Part shown: one piece after another, positions 53,901-62,173 of the stretch
How the letters are laid out: every line of letters starts with the position of its first letter
Position numbering within the stretch: the first letter of the stretch is position 1
Assembly (NCBI RefSeq): GCF_947504215.1
Contig: NZ_CANNGO010000002.1
Span: 62,001 to 126,000, forward strand
Source of the DNA: an uncultured Ruegeria sp.
GTDB taxonomy: Bacteria; Pseudomonadota; Alphaproteobacteria; Rhodobacterales; Rhodobacteraceae
Direction of reading: 5' to 3'
Length of the DNA stretch: 64,000 nucleotides
The notes under the pieces: model-generated
Database searches by the model: none
What the model was told of the DNA's origin: nothing
Seen by the model: only the letters and a program-made list of their open reading frames with translations
Translations under genes and position numbers: made by a program

Positions 53901-56087
53901 TCAGAAGAAGTTGACCCCATTTTCGACCATCGGCAGTTCCGCGACGTGGACACCTGACAGCGCGCTGATCGCGTTTGCCAGGGCAGGGGCCGACGGCGGC
54001 GTGCCAGGTTCACCCACGCCGGTCGGGGCCTCGGCAGAGGGTACGATATGCACATCGATTGCCGCGATGTCCCCGATCCGAAGTGGTTCATAGTCGGGGA
54101 AGTTGAACTGATCCACAGCGCCACTTGTCAGCGTGATCTGATCGCGCATCACGTGACCGATACCATAACCGATCCCGCCTTCCATCTGGGCGCGAACCAC
54201 GTCGGGGTTCACTGCGATGCCGCAGTCAACGGCGCAGGTGACCCTTTCGATCCGAACACCGTTTTCCGGATCGCCTGACACTTCGACAACCTGAGCGGCG
54301 TAGGATCCGAAGGACTTATGCACCGCGATGCCTTGCGCCCTACCAGCTGGCGCGTTGCCCCATCCGGCTTTTTCGGCAACCAGTTTCAGCACGCCCGCCT
54401 TTCGTTTCTGATCGACATCACCAGCATCCGCCAGGTGCGCCAGCCGAAATTCGACAGGATCGCGTCCTGCAGCTTGCGCTGCGAGATCCATCATCGTTTC
54501 CATCGTGTAGGCAGTGTGAGTATGGCCCACGGACCGCCACCACAAAACCGATGTTGCCTTTGGTGTATCAGTCAAACCCAAGGCCATACCGGGGATAGTG
54601 TAGGGGCTGTCCGCAATACCCTCGATCGAGCTGTGATCGACACCGTCATGAACCGCGAAGGATTCGAATGCCGTGCCCTTCATGATCGATTGTCCGGCCA
54701 CCTGATGGTGCCACCCGATAATGTTGCCGCCAGCATCCAGCCCAACACGGACTTTGTGACCAAACGCGGGGCGGTAGTATCCGCTGCGCATGTCGTCTTC
54801 CCGCGTCCAGACCAGCTTGACCGGGCGTGACCGGTCGGTGACCACAAAGGCCAGACCCGCCTCAACCTGGTAATCCGCGTCCGGCGTGGCACGTCGTCCG
54901 AAAGATCCACCAGCCAGCATTGTTTTGATCTGAATCTTTTCGGCAGGCATTTCAAAGATTTGCTGGTAGGCCATATGCGGGCCTGTGGGCATCTGACTGC
55001 CATCATGCAGAACGATGTTGCCGTCTGCGGTTTGTTCGATGGTGCAGTTCAGCGGCTCCATTGCTGCATGGGCCAACAGGGGGAAGTAAAAGGTCTTTTC
55101 AATCACCTTGTCAGCGCCATCAATCGCCGCAGCAATTGCCGCCGCATCGGCTTTGTTCACATTGTAGGTAGGTTCAGAGTCCAATGCCGCCATGATCTCG
55201 GCCTTGATCTGATCCGAGTGACGGGTCTCGGCCGCAGACATATCCCATTCGACCTCAAGCGCATCACGTGCTTGCATCGCGGCCCATGTGTTTTCAGCAT
55301 ACACCGCAACGCCTGCCTGGTTCGGCAGGACCGCCGCGTTGATATAGCCTTTCACTTCTTTCGACCCGCTGTCATCAAAGCTGACGGCAAGCCCGCCTTT
55401 GGCTTCAGGGCGCTTGATCATGGCGATCATCTGGTTGGGCAGATGCACGTCCATCGCATACATCGCTTGCCCGTTCCCTTTGATGGCCGAATCCTTGCGT
55501 CTTACGGCCTCGTTGCCGATCAGGCGGAATTCTGCAGGATCTTTCAGGCGTGGTTCAGCCGGAACTTCCAGCTGAGATGCTGCGGCAACGAATTCGCTGA
55601 TCGGGGCAGATTTGTCACCAGCTTTGACGATGCCTTCTTCGATAGTGACGGAAGACGCGTCTACACCCCAGTCTTGTGCGGCGGCGTTGATCAGCATTTC
55701 ACGCGCGGCGGCACCAGCTTGACGATACTGCATCCACGAGTTTGCCATCGCGGTGGATCCACCTGTTCCCTGAAATGGACCAAACAAAAGGTTATTGTAG
55801 ACCTGCGGGTCGGACGGGGCGAATTCGTATTCGATCTGGTCCATGCGCAGACCGATTTCTTCGGCGATCAACGTTGGTAGGCCGGTTGCAGGACCCTGGC
55901 CCTTTTCAAAATGCTTGACGATAGCAGTAACTGTGCCATCCGCGTCAATTTTCACAAACGGGTTGAACTGTGCGGAGTCAGTTGAAGCTGCCGCCAGCGC
56001 GCCGTCCGTGCGTGCACCGACCAGCAAGACGGCACCAGCAGCTGCAGCGCCCTTTAAGAATCCACGGCGGGAGGTGTTGATGGTCAT
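53901..56087 (-). CDS. Molybdopterin-binding subunit of xanthine dehydrogenase/isoquinoline oxidoreductase-type enzyme (IorB-like)
   Basis: 728 residues. A twin-arginine signal (SRRGFLKGAAAAGAV at residues 6-20) exports it folded to the periplasm with its cofactor. Two molybdopterin-binding domains follow, with KGNGQAMYAMDVH near residue 210, LAHAAMEPLNCTI near 345, GGSFGRRATPDADYQ near 400 and GVGEPGTPPSAPALANAIS at the end. It is the large subunit of a two-subunit molybdenum hydroxylase; the typical activity is oxidation of N-heterocycles or aldehydes. The small subunit gene ends 3 bp upstream of its start. Confidence 0.88.
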   Translation of the reverse strand: MTINTSRRGFLKGAAAAGAVLLVGARTDGALAAASTDSAQFNPFVKIDADGTVTAIVKHFEKGQGPATGLPTLIAEEIGLRMDQIEYEFAPSDPQVYNNLLFGPFQGTGGSTAMANSWMQYRQAGAAAREMLINAAAQDWGVDASSVTIEEGIVKAGDKSAPISEFVAAASQLEVPAEPRLKDPAEFRLIGNEAVRRKDSAIKGNGQAMYAMDVHLPNQMIAMIKRPEAKGGLAVSFDDSGSKEVKGYINAAVLPNQAGVAVYAENTWAAMQARDALEVEWDMSAAETRHSDQIKAEIMAALDSEPTYNVNKADAAAIAAAIDGADKVIEKTFYFPLLAHAAMEPLNCTIEQTADGNIVLHDGSQMPTGPHMAYQQIFEMPAEKIQIKTMLAGGSFGRRATPDADYQVEAGLAFVVTDRSRPVKLVWTREDDMRSGYYRPAFGHKVRVGLDAGGNIIGWHHQVAGQSIMKGTAFESFAVHDGVDHSSIEGIADSPYTIPGMALGLTDTPKATSVLWWRSVGHTHTAYTMETMMDLAAQAAGRDPVEFRLAHLADAGDVDQKRKAGVLKLVAEKAGWGNAPAGRAQGIAVHKSFGSYAAQVVEVSGDPENGVRIERVTCAVDCGIAVNPDVVRAQMEGGIGYGIGHVMRDQITLTSGAVDQFNFPDYEPLRIGDIAAIDVHIVPSAEAPTGVGEPGTPPSAPALANAISALSGVHVAELPMVENGVNFF

Positions 56088-56090
56088 GGA

Positions 56091-56555
56091 TCAGGCCTCC
56101 AGAATGTCAGATGCGCGCTGAATGCCGGCGCGGATGCGTTGATAGGTGGCGCATCTGCAGGCATTGCCATGCATGTATGCGTCGATTTCATCGGCAGATG
56201 GTTTTGGATTCTCGGACAGCAGCCCAACCGCTGACATTACCTGACCCGACTGGCAATAGCCGCATTGAACCACATCCAGTTCGACCCAGGCCTGCTGTAC
56301 CGCAGCACCGATCTTATCATCGCCGATGGCTTCGATCGTGGTGATTTCGGCATCTTCAACGTCTTCAACATAGGTCTGGCACGAGCGTGTTGGCTCTCCA
56401 TTCACATGCACGGTGCAGGCGCCGCATGAGGCGACGCCGCAACCGAATTTGGTTCCGGTCAGCTTAAGCTCATCCCGGATCACCCACAGCAAGGGCGTGC
56501 CGGGTTCGGCGTCAACCGTGTGGGTTTCGCCGTTCAATTTCAAAGTCAAAGCCAT
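56091..56555 (-). CDS. (2Fe-2S)-binding subunit of molybdenum hydroxylase (IorA-like)
   Basis: 154 residues with two [2Fe-2S] motifs: a plant-ferredoxin type GCGVASCGAC near residues 38-47 plus Cys in RSCQTYV, and the C-terminal domain QCGYCQSGQVM near 97 with NACRCATY near 135. It passes electrons from the molybdenum centre to an acceptor, probably a cytochrome. It has no Tat signal of its own and is presumably co-exported with the large subunit. Divergent from the TetR gene. Confidence 0.93.
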   Translation of the reverse strand: MALTLKLNGETHTVDAEPGTPLLWVIRDELKLTGTKFGCGVASCGACTVHVNGEPTRSCQTYVEDVEDAEITTIEAIGDDKIGAAVQQAWVELDVVQCGYCQSGQVMSAVGLLSENPKPSADEIDAYMHGNACRCATYQRIRAGIQRASDILEA

Positions 56556-56592
56556 AGGGGGACTCTCCTGTTCGCGCTGGTTTCCTGAATCG

Positions 56593-56610
56593 GTAAACTG
56601 GCGGGTTTAC
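56593..56610. promoter_or_regulatory. 18-bp TetR operator candidate 1
   Basis: GTAAAC-N6-GTTTAC, perfect 6-bp arms, just upstream of the iron-sulfur subunit gene start and in the divergent promoter region. Confidence 0.75.
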
Positions 56611-56633
56611 AAGTTACACAAATCTTCACGGGT

Positions 56634-56651
56634 GTAAACTGCAGAGTTTAC
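56634..56651. promoter_or_regulatory. 18-bp TetR operator candidate 2
   Basis: GTAAACT-GCAG-AGTTTAC, perfect 7-bp arms, 44 bp before the TetR start. It matches the first copy in arms and length, centres 41 bp apart. Confidence 0.78.
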
Positions 56652-56694
56652 GTAGCGTTTGACCCAAGCCCGTCAATAGGTCTATAGCTCTGAC

Positions 56695-57318
56695 ATGAAC
56701 GAATGCAGTGCACCAAACGCGTCAAAGCGCGCACAGATTATCGAAGCTGCCGTGGCCGAATTTCAGGAAAAGGGCTTTGCCGCTTCGAGCATGGATCGCA
56801 TCTCGGCCCGGGCCGAGGTGTCCAAGCGGACGCTGTACAAATATTTCGAAAGTAAAGAAAATCTGTTCCGCTCGATTGTGATCGAGCTGTCGAGCCGGTT
56901 TGCCGAAGTATTGGAGATCCGATACGAAAAAGGACGCGGTATTCGTGAGCAATTGACTGAATTGGCCTGGGCTGAAGGGCGTATTCTCATGCTGCCAGAC
57001 GTCATCGCGATGTCGCGCATGGTGATAAGCGAAACCTTGCGCAACCCGGCGCTCGCGGCTGAGGCACAGGGCAAACTGGACAAGACGGCTAGGTTTATCG
57101 ACATGCTTCGCGATGCGTCTGAGGACGGTCAGTTGCGGATCGACAACCCGGAACAGGCCGGGCGCGAGTTTATTGGTCTGATCAAGGCCCGCGCGTTCTG
57201 GCCTATGCTGTTCACGGGCGAAGTTCTCAGCCAACCGGAAATGGCAGAGACGATTGAAAATAGTGTCGAAATGATGATCAGCCGATATGGCATCGCAGCC
57301 GAGAAAGCTGGTGTATGA
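56695..57318 (+). CDS. TetR-family regulator of the molybdenum hydroxylase operon
   Basis: 207 residues. The N-terminal HTH is RAQIIEAAVAEFQEKGFAASSMDRISARAEVSKRTLYKYFESKENLF, followed by an AefR-like ligand domain. It is divergent from the molybdenum hydroxylase genes with two identical-type 18-bp palindromes between, so it very likely represses them and itself until an inducer, perhaps the enzyme's substrate, binds. Confidence 0.87.
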   Translation: MNECSAPNASKRAQIIEAAVAEFQEKGFAASSMDRISARAEVSKRTLYKYFESKENLFRSIVIELSSRFAEVLEIRYEKGRGIREQLTELAWAEGRILMLPDVIAMSRMVISETLRNPALAAEAQGKLDKTARFIDMLRDASEDGQLRIDNPEQAGREFIGLIKARAFWPMLFTGEVLSQPEMAETIENSVEMMISRYGIAAEKAGV

Positions 57319-57444
57319 ATCTGACATGTCCCCGGTGGGAAGGTCGGGCGAGAATGTGTTAATCCTCTGCGGCCCGATTCGGACTACCGATATCTCGAGA
57401 CAGGCAAACAGGATTGCAAACCCTTGTATGACGGAGTCGTTGCT

Positions 57445-58440
57445 GTGACTGGCAAGGCCAACAAAGCCGCACGTTTAAGCGTGGCGCCGATGATGGACTG
57501 GACGGACCGCAATTGCCGGTACCTGCACCGGCTGCTGAGTTCGGAAACGCTGTTGTATACCGAGATGGTAACAGCTCCGGCTCTGGTCCGTGGCGGTGCC
57601 CTGCATTTGTTGGAGTACAATGATGCCGAACACCCGGTTGCACTGCAACTCGGCGGATCGGATCCGGAAGAGTTGGCGCGGGCTGCCCGAATTGGGGCGG
57701 ATGCGGGATATGATGAGATCAACCTGAATTGCGGCTGCCCATCGGACAGGGTTCAGTCGGGCACCTTTGGTGCTGTGCTGATGAAAGACCCAATGCGAGT
57801 CGCTGAATGTGTCGCGGCGATGGGTGAAGCTGTGAATGTGGACGTGACCGTCAAGTGCCGGATTGGTGTTGACGCGCAAGAGCCGAGGGATGTTTTGCCC
57901 GCGTTTCTAGACCAAATTCGCACTGCTGGATGCGAGCGTGTCACGATTCATGCGCGCAAGGCCTGGCTTCAAGGCCTCAGCCCCAAGGAGAATCGGGACA
58001 TTCCGCCCTTGGACTATGATCTGGTCCACCAGATGAAAGCGGATTTCCCGGATCTTCACATTTCCCTAAATGGGGGTGTCACGTCATTGGATGAGGCGAC
58101 GGCGCATTTGGATGCGGGCCTTGACGGCGTGATGATAGGACGAGCCGCCTATCACCAGCCAACAGATATCCTGTCCGAGGCTGACACACGCATATTCAAG
58201 ACGGGGACTGCCCGTGATCCGATTGCCATTGTTCGACAAATGGTTCCTTATGTCGAACGGCATATTGCCAATGGCGGGCGACTGCACCAAATCACGCGTC
58301 ATATGCTCGGGCTATTTGCGGGACGGCCCGGCGCGCGGGCTTGGCGACGGGCGTTGTCCGAAGGGGCAGTGCATGACGGGGCAGGACCCGAGGTTATGTT
58401 GCAGGCGCTTGATCGCGTGGCGCCTTTGGCCGAGGTTTGA
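57445..58440 (+). CDS. dusA: tRNA-dihydrouridine(20/20a) synthase DusA
   Basis: 331 residues. The Dus TIM barrel shows SVAPMMDWTDRNCRYLHRL at the start, ELNLNCGCPSDRVQ-type INLNCGCPSDRVQSGTFGAVLM with the catalytic Cys near residue 93, and KAWLQGLSPKENRDIPPLDYD, which is characteristic of DusA. It reduces U20/U20a in tRNA with FMN and NADPH. The GTG at 57445 has GGAG 8 nt upstream, better than the in-frame TTG 7 codons earlier. Confidence 0.93.
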   Translation: MTGKANKAARLSVAPMMDWTDRNCRYLHRLLSSETLLYTEMVTAPALVRGGALHLLEYNDAEHPVALQLGGSDPEELARAARIGADAGYDEINLNCGCPSDRVQSGTFGAVLMKDPMRVAECVAAMGEAVNVDVTVKCRIGVDAQEPRDVLPAFLDQIRTAGCERVTIHARKAWLQGLSPKENRDIPPLDYDLVHQMKADFPDLHISLNGGVTSLDEATAHLDAGLDGVMIGRAAYHQPTDILSEADTRIFKTGTARDPIAIVRQMVPYVERHIANGGRLHQITRHMLGLFAGRPGARAWRRALSEGAVHDGAGPEVMLQALDRVAPLAEV

Positions 58441-58476
58441 TCGAAGGAAACTCCGGTTCAAAGCCGGACTGGGGGA

Positions 58477-59304
58477 ATGATGCCCGAGACGATGTTGCTG
58501 GCCCAGATGCTGGGCCTTTTGCTTGTGATCGGGGCTCTGGCCGGCGTGCTGGCCGGTCTTTTGGGGGTAGGTGGTGGTATCGTTTTGGTGCCCGCTTTTT
58601 TCTATGCGTTCCAGACGCTTGGATATGGTGGTCCACAGCTGATGCAATTGTGCCTGGCCACATCCCTTGCCACGATCATCGTCACCTCGATCCGATCCGT
58701 TCTTGCCCATAACAAAAAGGGCGCAGTGGATTGGGATATCCTGCGCGGTTGGGGCCCCGGCATTGCAATTGGGGCCGTCTTTGGTGTTTTGGTGGCCTCC
58801 GCCTTGAGGACCGAGGCGTTGCAGGCGTTGTTTGGTGTTTTGGGTATGGTGATCGGGGCCTATCTAGGGCTTGGCCGCTCGGACTGGCGACTGGGTGACG
58901 CAATGCCCAAAGGCGTCAGGCGCGCTGCGCTGTCGCCATCTGTTGGGTTTCTGTCCGTCCTGATGGGGATCGGTGGTGGCAGTTTTGGCGTCCCGTTGAT
59001 GAGCTTATACAACACGCCCATTCACCGGGCGGTGGCGACGGCGGCCGGGTTTGGTGTGATCATTGCAGTGCCGTCTGTTTTCGGCTTTCTGTTTCTGGCT
59101 ATTGATGCGGACCATCGACCACCTTGGACTATTGGGGCTGTAAACCTTGTGGCCTTTGGAATCGTCGTGGCGATGACAATGATCACCGCGCCTTGGGGGG
59201 TTAGACTGGCCCATGCGATGGACCCGAAACCGCTAAAGCGCGTCTTCGCTGTGTTCCTGACGCTGGTGGCGTTAAACATGTTACGCAAGGCATTGGGGTG
59301 GTGA
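58477..59304 (+). CDS. TauE/SafE-family sulfite/organic-anion exporter
   Basis: 275 residues with about eight membrane helices. The TauE motif AGVLAGLLGVGGGIVLVPAFFYAF is at residues 21-45 and the duplicated GIGGGSFGVPLMSLYNTPIHRAVAT appears in the second half. It is probably a sulfoacetate, sulfite or similar anion carrier. A second ATG at 58480 is equally possible. Its stop overlaps the next gene by GTGA. Confidence 0.88.
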   Translation: MMPETMLLAQMLGLLLVIGALAGVLAGLLGVGGGIVLVPAFFYAFQTLGYGGPQLMQLCLATSLATIIVTSIRSVLAHNKKGAVDWDILRGWGPGIAIGAVFGVLVASALRTEALQALFGVLGMVIGAYLGLGRSDWRLGDAMPKGVRRAALSPSVGFLSVLMGIGGGSFGVPLMSLYNTPIHRAVATAAGFGVIIAVPSVFGFLFLAIDADHRPPWTIGAVNLVAFGIVVAMTMITAPWGVRLAHAMDPKPLKRVFAVFLTLVALNMLRKALGW

Positions 59305-60083
59305 AAGATTTCTGGTCCAAGGGATGGCTAAAGTTTCCCTACGATCCGACTGTGGCTGAATGGGTGAACCATGCTCTGCCTGTCGCCTGCGAATCCGTCT
59401 CCAATCCTGCATTTGCCGAATGGATGGATTGCGAAGGCACTTGGTTTGTTGGCGTGGATGCCTTGCCCAATGATACCGAGGGCAGGGTGGCACAATCCCA
59501 GCCACTGTCTGGCCCGGCTATTGGTTTTCTGGCCGAGCATTATGGCAAATTGCCTTTGCACAAGGGGCAGGTCTCGGTCATCTATCCCGGCTATCCGCGT
59601 CCGCGCTGTGGGGAAAGCGAGGCGGCGGGTCGGTATCGCCGAAACCGCGATGCGGCCCATGTCGATGGGTTGCGTCCTATCGGGCCAGATCGGCGCCGCA
59701 GGATCGACGAACCACATGCCTGGATTCTGGGCATTCCGCTCACCGAAGCAAGCGAGGACGCCGCGCCGATGGTCTTGTGGGAAGGGAGCCATATCCTCAT
59801 CCGCGATGCGTTTGAACTCGCTCTTGCAGGTCACCCGCATGAAACCTTGCACGAGGTCGACATCACCGAGGTTTATCAGGCGACACGTCGTGAGATATTT
59901 GAGACCTGCAGTCGGATAGAATTGCCTGCCAAACCCGGCGAGGCGTATCTATTGCATCGCCATTGTCTGCACGGGGTGGCACCTTGGGGGGCAACTGCGA
60001 CTGCGAGCCCCGATGGACGGATGATCGCCTATTTTCGACCGGAATTTGCCGGGGGTGTAGCCGAATGGATCAAACTTCCCTAA
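59301..60083 (+). CDS. PhyH-like (phytanoyl-CoA dioxygenase-type) iron oxygenase candidate
   Basis: 260 residues from a GTG start in a GTGA overlap. It has HVDG (H-x-D) near residue 116 and a distant His in LLHRHCLHGVAPWG near residue 220, plus Arg in GRMIAYFRPE, which matches the Fe(II)/2-oxoglutarate facial triad and co-substrate arginine. The rest is unlike well-studied members. Substrate is unknown; coupling with TauE suggests an organic acid or sulfonate context. Confidence 0.65.
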   Translation: MKDFWSKGWLKFPYDPTVAEWVNHALPVACESVSNPAFAEWMDCEGTWFVGVDALPNDTEGRVAQSQPLSGPAIGFLAEHYGKLPLHKGQVSVIYPGYPRPRCGESEAAGRYRRNRDAAHVDGLRPIGPDRRRRIDEPHAWILGIPLTEASEDAAPMVLWEGSHILIRDAFELALAGHPHETLHEVDITEVYQATRREIFETCSRIELPAKPGEAYLLHRHCLHGVAPWGATATASPDGRMIAYFRPEFAGGVAEWIKLP

Positions 60084-60119
60084 CCTCTTGTCATTCATTG
60101 ACATTGAGGGATTTGATCC

Positions 60120-60848
60120 ATGATTACGGTTCATACAAATTCTGATGGCGCACTGATCGAGGTTGAGCTTTCCGGTCAGGTCACCAGCTCGGATTACACC
60201 AACACTCTGGTTCCTGCGATCGAGGCGGCCTTGGCCGAACATAACGCGGTGCGGCTGCTGGCAATCGTACAGCCTGAATTCAAAGGCTACGATCTGGGTG
60301 CTGCGTGGTCAGATACCAAGCTGGGCCTAAGTCATTGGCGCGGGTTCGAACGGATTGGCGTTGTGGCGGATCAGGGATGGGTTCAGACAAGTATTCGTCT
60401 TGCCGCTCCGATTCTGCCATGCCCTGTTCAGGTATTCGAAATGGCAGAACTAGAGGCAGCCCGCCGCTGGATGCGCGAGTCACTCGGTTCAATTCATGTC
60501 ACCGATCTGGGTGATCCTTGTGTTCAGGTAAGCCTATTGGGCAAGCTAGATCCCGAGGAATACAAGCAAGCGGAAAAGGACTTGGACGCGCTGTTGCAGG
60601 ACCGGTCGGGCTTCCGCCTGTTGATCGATCTGAGGGATTTCGATGGTTGGCAGGGGTTGTCGGCCCTTGCGGCTCATTTCAGGTTGGCCAGCCGGCATAT
60701 CGAGATGCTAGACCGCGCGGCCATTGTCGGAGACAAATCCTGGCAACACATGGCGCAAAGGGTGGCCAGCCATGTACTGGGGACCCGAACGCAGTTTTTC
60801 GGGTCTGAAGATTATGAAAATGCCAAGAACTGGTTGGCGATCGGGTAA
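60120..60848 (+). CDS. Tandem SpoIIAA-like domain protein
   Basis: 242 residues made of two homologous SpoIIAA-like (PF11964-type) domains, about 1-119 and 120-242. The helical WRGFERIGVVADQGWVQTSIRLAAPIL and HIEMLDRAAIVGDKSWQHMAQRVASHVL align with one another, as do EMAELEAARRWM and GSEDYENAKNWL. The family is implicated in lipid or ligand binding and not in sigma-factor control. Duplication within one protein is less usual. It follows the oxygenase gene by 36 bp. Confidence 0.75.
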   Translation: MITVHTNSDGALIEVELSGQVTSSDYTNTLVPAIEAALAEHNAVRLLAIVQPEFKGYDLGAAWSDTKLGLSHWRGFERIGVVADQGWVQTSIRLAAPILPCPVQVFEMAELEAARRWMRESLGSIHVTDLGDPCVQVSLLGKLDPEEYKQAEKDLDALLQDRSGFRLLIDLRDFDGWQGLSALAAHFRLASRHIEMLDRAAIVGDKSWQHMAQRVASHVLGTRTQFFGSEDYENAKNWLAIG

Positions 60849-61458
60849 TCTCGTTTCCGACATTTCGACCGGGGGCCTGCACCGGTCGGACCTCTTCGAA
60901 ACGCGAATCAAACGGCAAGAGTCTTGACGCCAAACTGTCGATCCATGCGCACCGGAGAAGTCACATTAAGACCTCAAGGCAAATTTTGGCGTCGAGGACG
61001 TTACGGAAGGTATGATTTTTGAGTTTATTTCTTGACTGATTGGTCAAAAAAATAAAAGAGCGAGGGTATTCCCTCCAAACCAGCGGGAATTCTGATAACT
61101 CGCATTGCGTCGCTGTGGATCGCCACTCACTCAAGCCGTTGTCTTCGAACTCTTTCCCCCCCCCTCGGAGTTCAGACCAGATCTACAGTGACGCAGGACA
61201 AACCAAGTCGGAGTATCCGAAAGGCGGGTTATGCCGTTTGCAAAAAAGCATAATTCGGATACGTACGTTGAGCTTGTCCATCTCTGGTGCTCTACGTTCA
61301 GACCCGAGGCTCAGGCTCAGACGCTAACTACAAATCAATCCGAGATAGTCGAGCTGCTTCGACCCAAGCTTGGGGGAGAACAATTTGCATACCATTCGAC
61401 TGCATGCAGGTTTCATGCGGCTAAGAAAACACACAAGTAACTATTTAGAACAAAGGCC
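60849..61458. other. Gene-poor gap
   Basis: About 610 bp without a convincing gene and with composition unlike the rest. It includes a C9 tract (61156-61164), an inverted repeat TTGAC-N6-GTCAA followed by A-rich DNA (61032-61050), and a possible 70-codon ORF (61231-61440) with AAGGCGGG upstream but no recognisable similarity. It may be a degraded gene or the site of a past insertion. Confidence 0.5.
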
Positions 61459-61692
61459 TTAGGGCTGGTTCAATCTGGCCGCTCGTCCGCCACGCCGCTT
61501 GCCAAGCCTTGGTTTGCGCTCTGGCAGATCTGCCATCACCTCGGCCCGCTCGGTACAGTCCATTTTGGACCACCTGGAGATCTCGTCGATGGTCCGATAG
61601 CAACCTGTACAGATCTTTTCGGTCGGATGGACGACGCAGATCTGGATGCAAGGGCTTTCGACCTCGTTCCGTTTCCAAACCATATTTGTCAT
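61459..61692 (-). CDS. DUF1289 Cys-rich small protein
   Basis: 77 residues: MTNMVWKRNEVESPCIQICVVHPTEKICTGCYRTIDEISRWSKM. The four-Cys pattern (SPCIQIC...KICTGCYRT) suggests a zinc or iron-sulfur site and is characteristic of DUF1289, whose function is unknown. The basic C-terminus (RKPRLGKRRGGRAARL) hints at nucleic-acid binding. It lies 16 bp downstream of ruvX on the same strand. Confidence 0.88.
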   Translation of the reverse strand: MTNMVWKRNEVESPCIQICVVHPTEKICTGCYRTIDEISRWSKMDCTERAEVMADLPERKPRLGKRRGGRAARLNQP

Positions 61693-61708
61693 CAGTGGTC
61701 TCCGACCG

Positions 61709-62173
61709 TTACAAAAAGCGCATCCTGTCGAGCGCCCCCTGCAAGATATAACCGGCAGCAACGTGATCGATAACCTGTCCGCGACGTTTTCGTGTCGTAT
61801 CCGCCTCAAGCAGTGCCTTTTCTGCCGCAACCGTGCTGAGCCGTTCGTCCCAAAACCCGATTGGCAATTCGGTCAACCGTGACAGATTGCGGGCAAATGC
61901 ACGAGTGGATTGGCAGCGCGACCCTTCGGTGCCGTCCATATTCTTGGGAAGGCCCAACAGGATGCCGCCAATTTCACGGTCATCCACAAGCTCTAGTAAA
62001 CGGGCGGAATCCAGCGTGAATTTCTTGCGTCTCACCGTTTCCAAGGGGCTGGCGACCGTGCGCATTCGGTCCGAAACGGCAACACCGATGGTCTTTTCAC
62101 CCAAATCCAGACCCATCAGCGCAGACATCGGGGATAGGGCTGCGGCAAAGACTTCAAATTCATCGTGAATCAT
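61709..62173 (-). CDS. ruvX: Putative pre-16S rRNA nuclease RuvX/YqgF
   Basis: 154 residues with the RNase-H-like YqgF fold: LMGLDLGEKTIGVAVSDRM near residue 20 with the catalytic Asp, ILLGLPKNMDGTEGSRCQSTRAFA near 70, FWDERLSTVAAEK near 105 with Asp/Glu, and KRRGQVIDHVAAGYILQ near 130. It takes part in 16S rRNA 5' end maturation. The ATG overlaps the ccmI stop. Confidence 0.93.
   Translation of the reverse strand: MIHDEFEVFAAALSPMSALMGLDLGEKTIGVAVSDRMRTVASPLETVRRKKFTLDSARLLELVDDREIGGILLGLPKNMDGTEGSRCQSTRAFARNLSRLTELPIGFWDERLSTVAAEKALLEADTTRKRRGQVIDHVAAGYILQGALDRMRFL

Noticed and set aside
61032-61047. TTGAC-N6-GTCAA repeat followed by an A-rich tract
   Set aside because: A weak 5-bp stem with no gene clearly ending in front of it; neither terminator nor operator can be supported.
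61231-61440. 70-codon ORF with a fair ribosome-binding site
   Set aside because: No similarity recognised, odd composition, no conserved neighbours; kept only as a remark on the gap.
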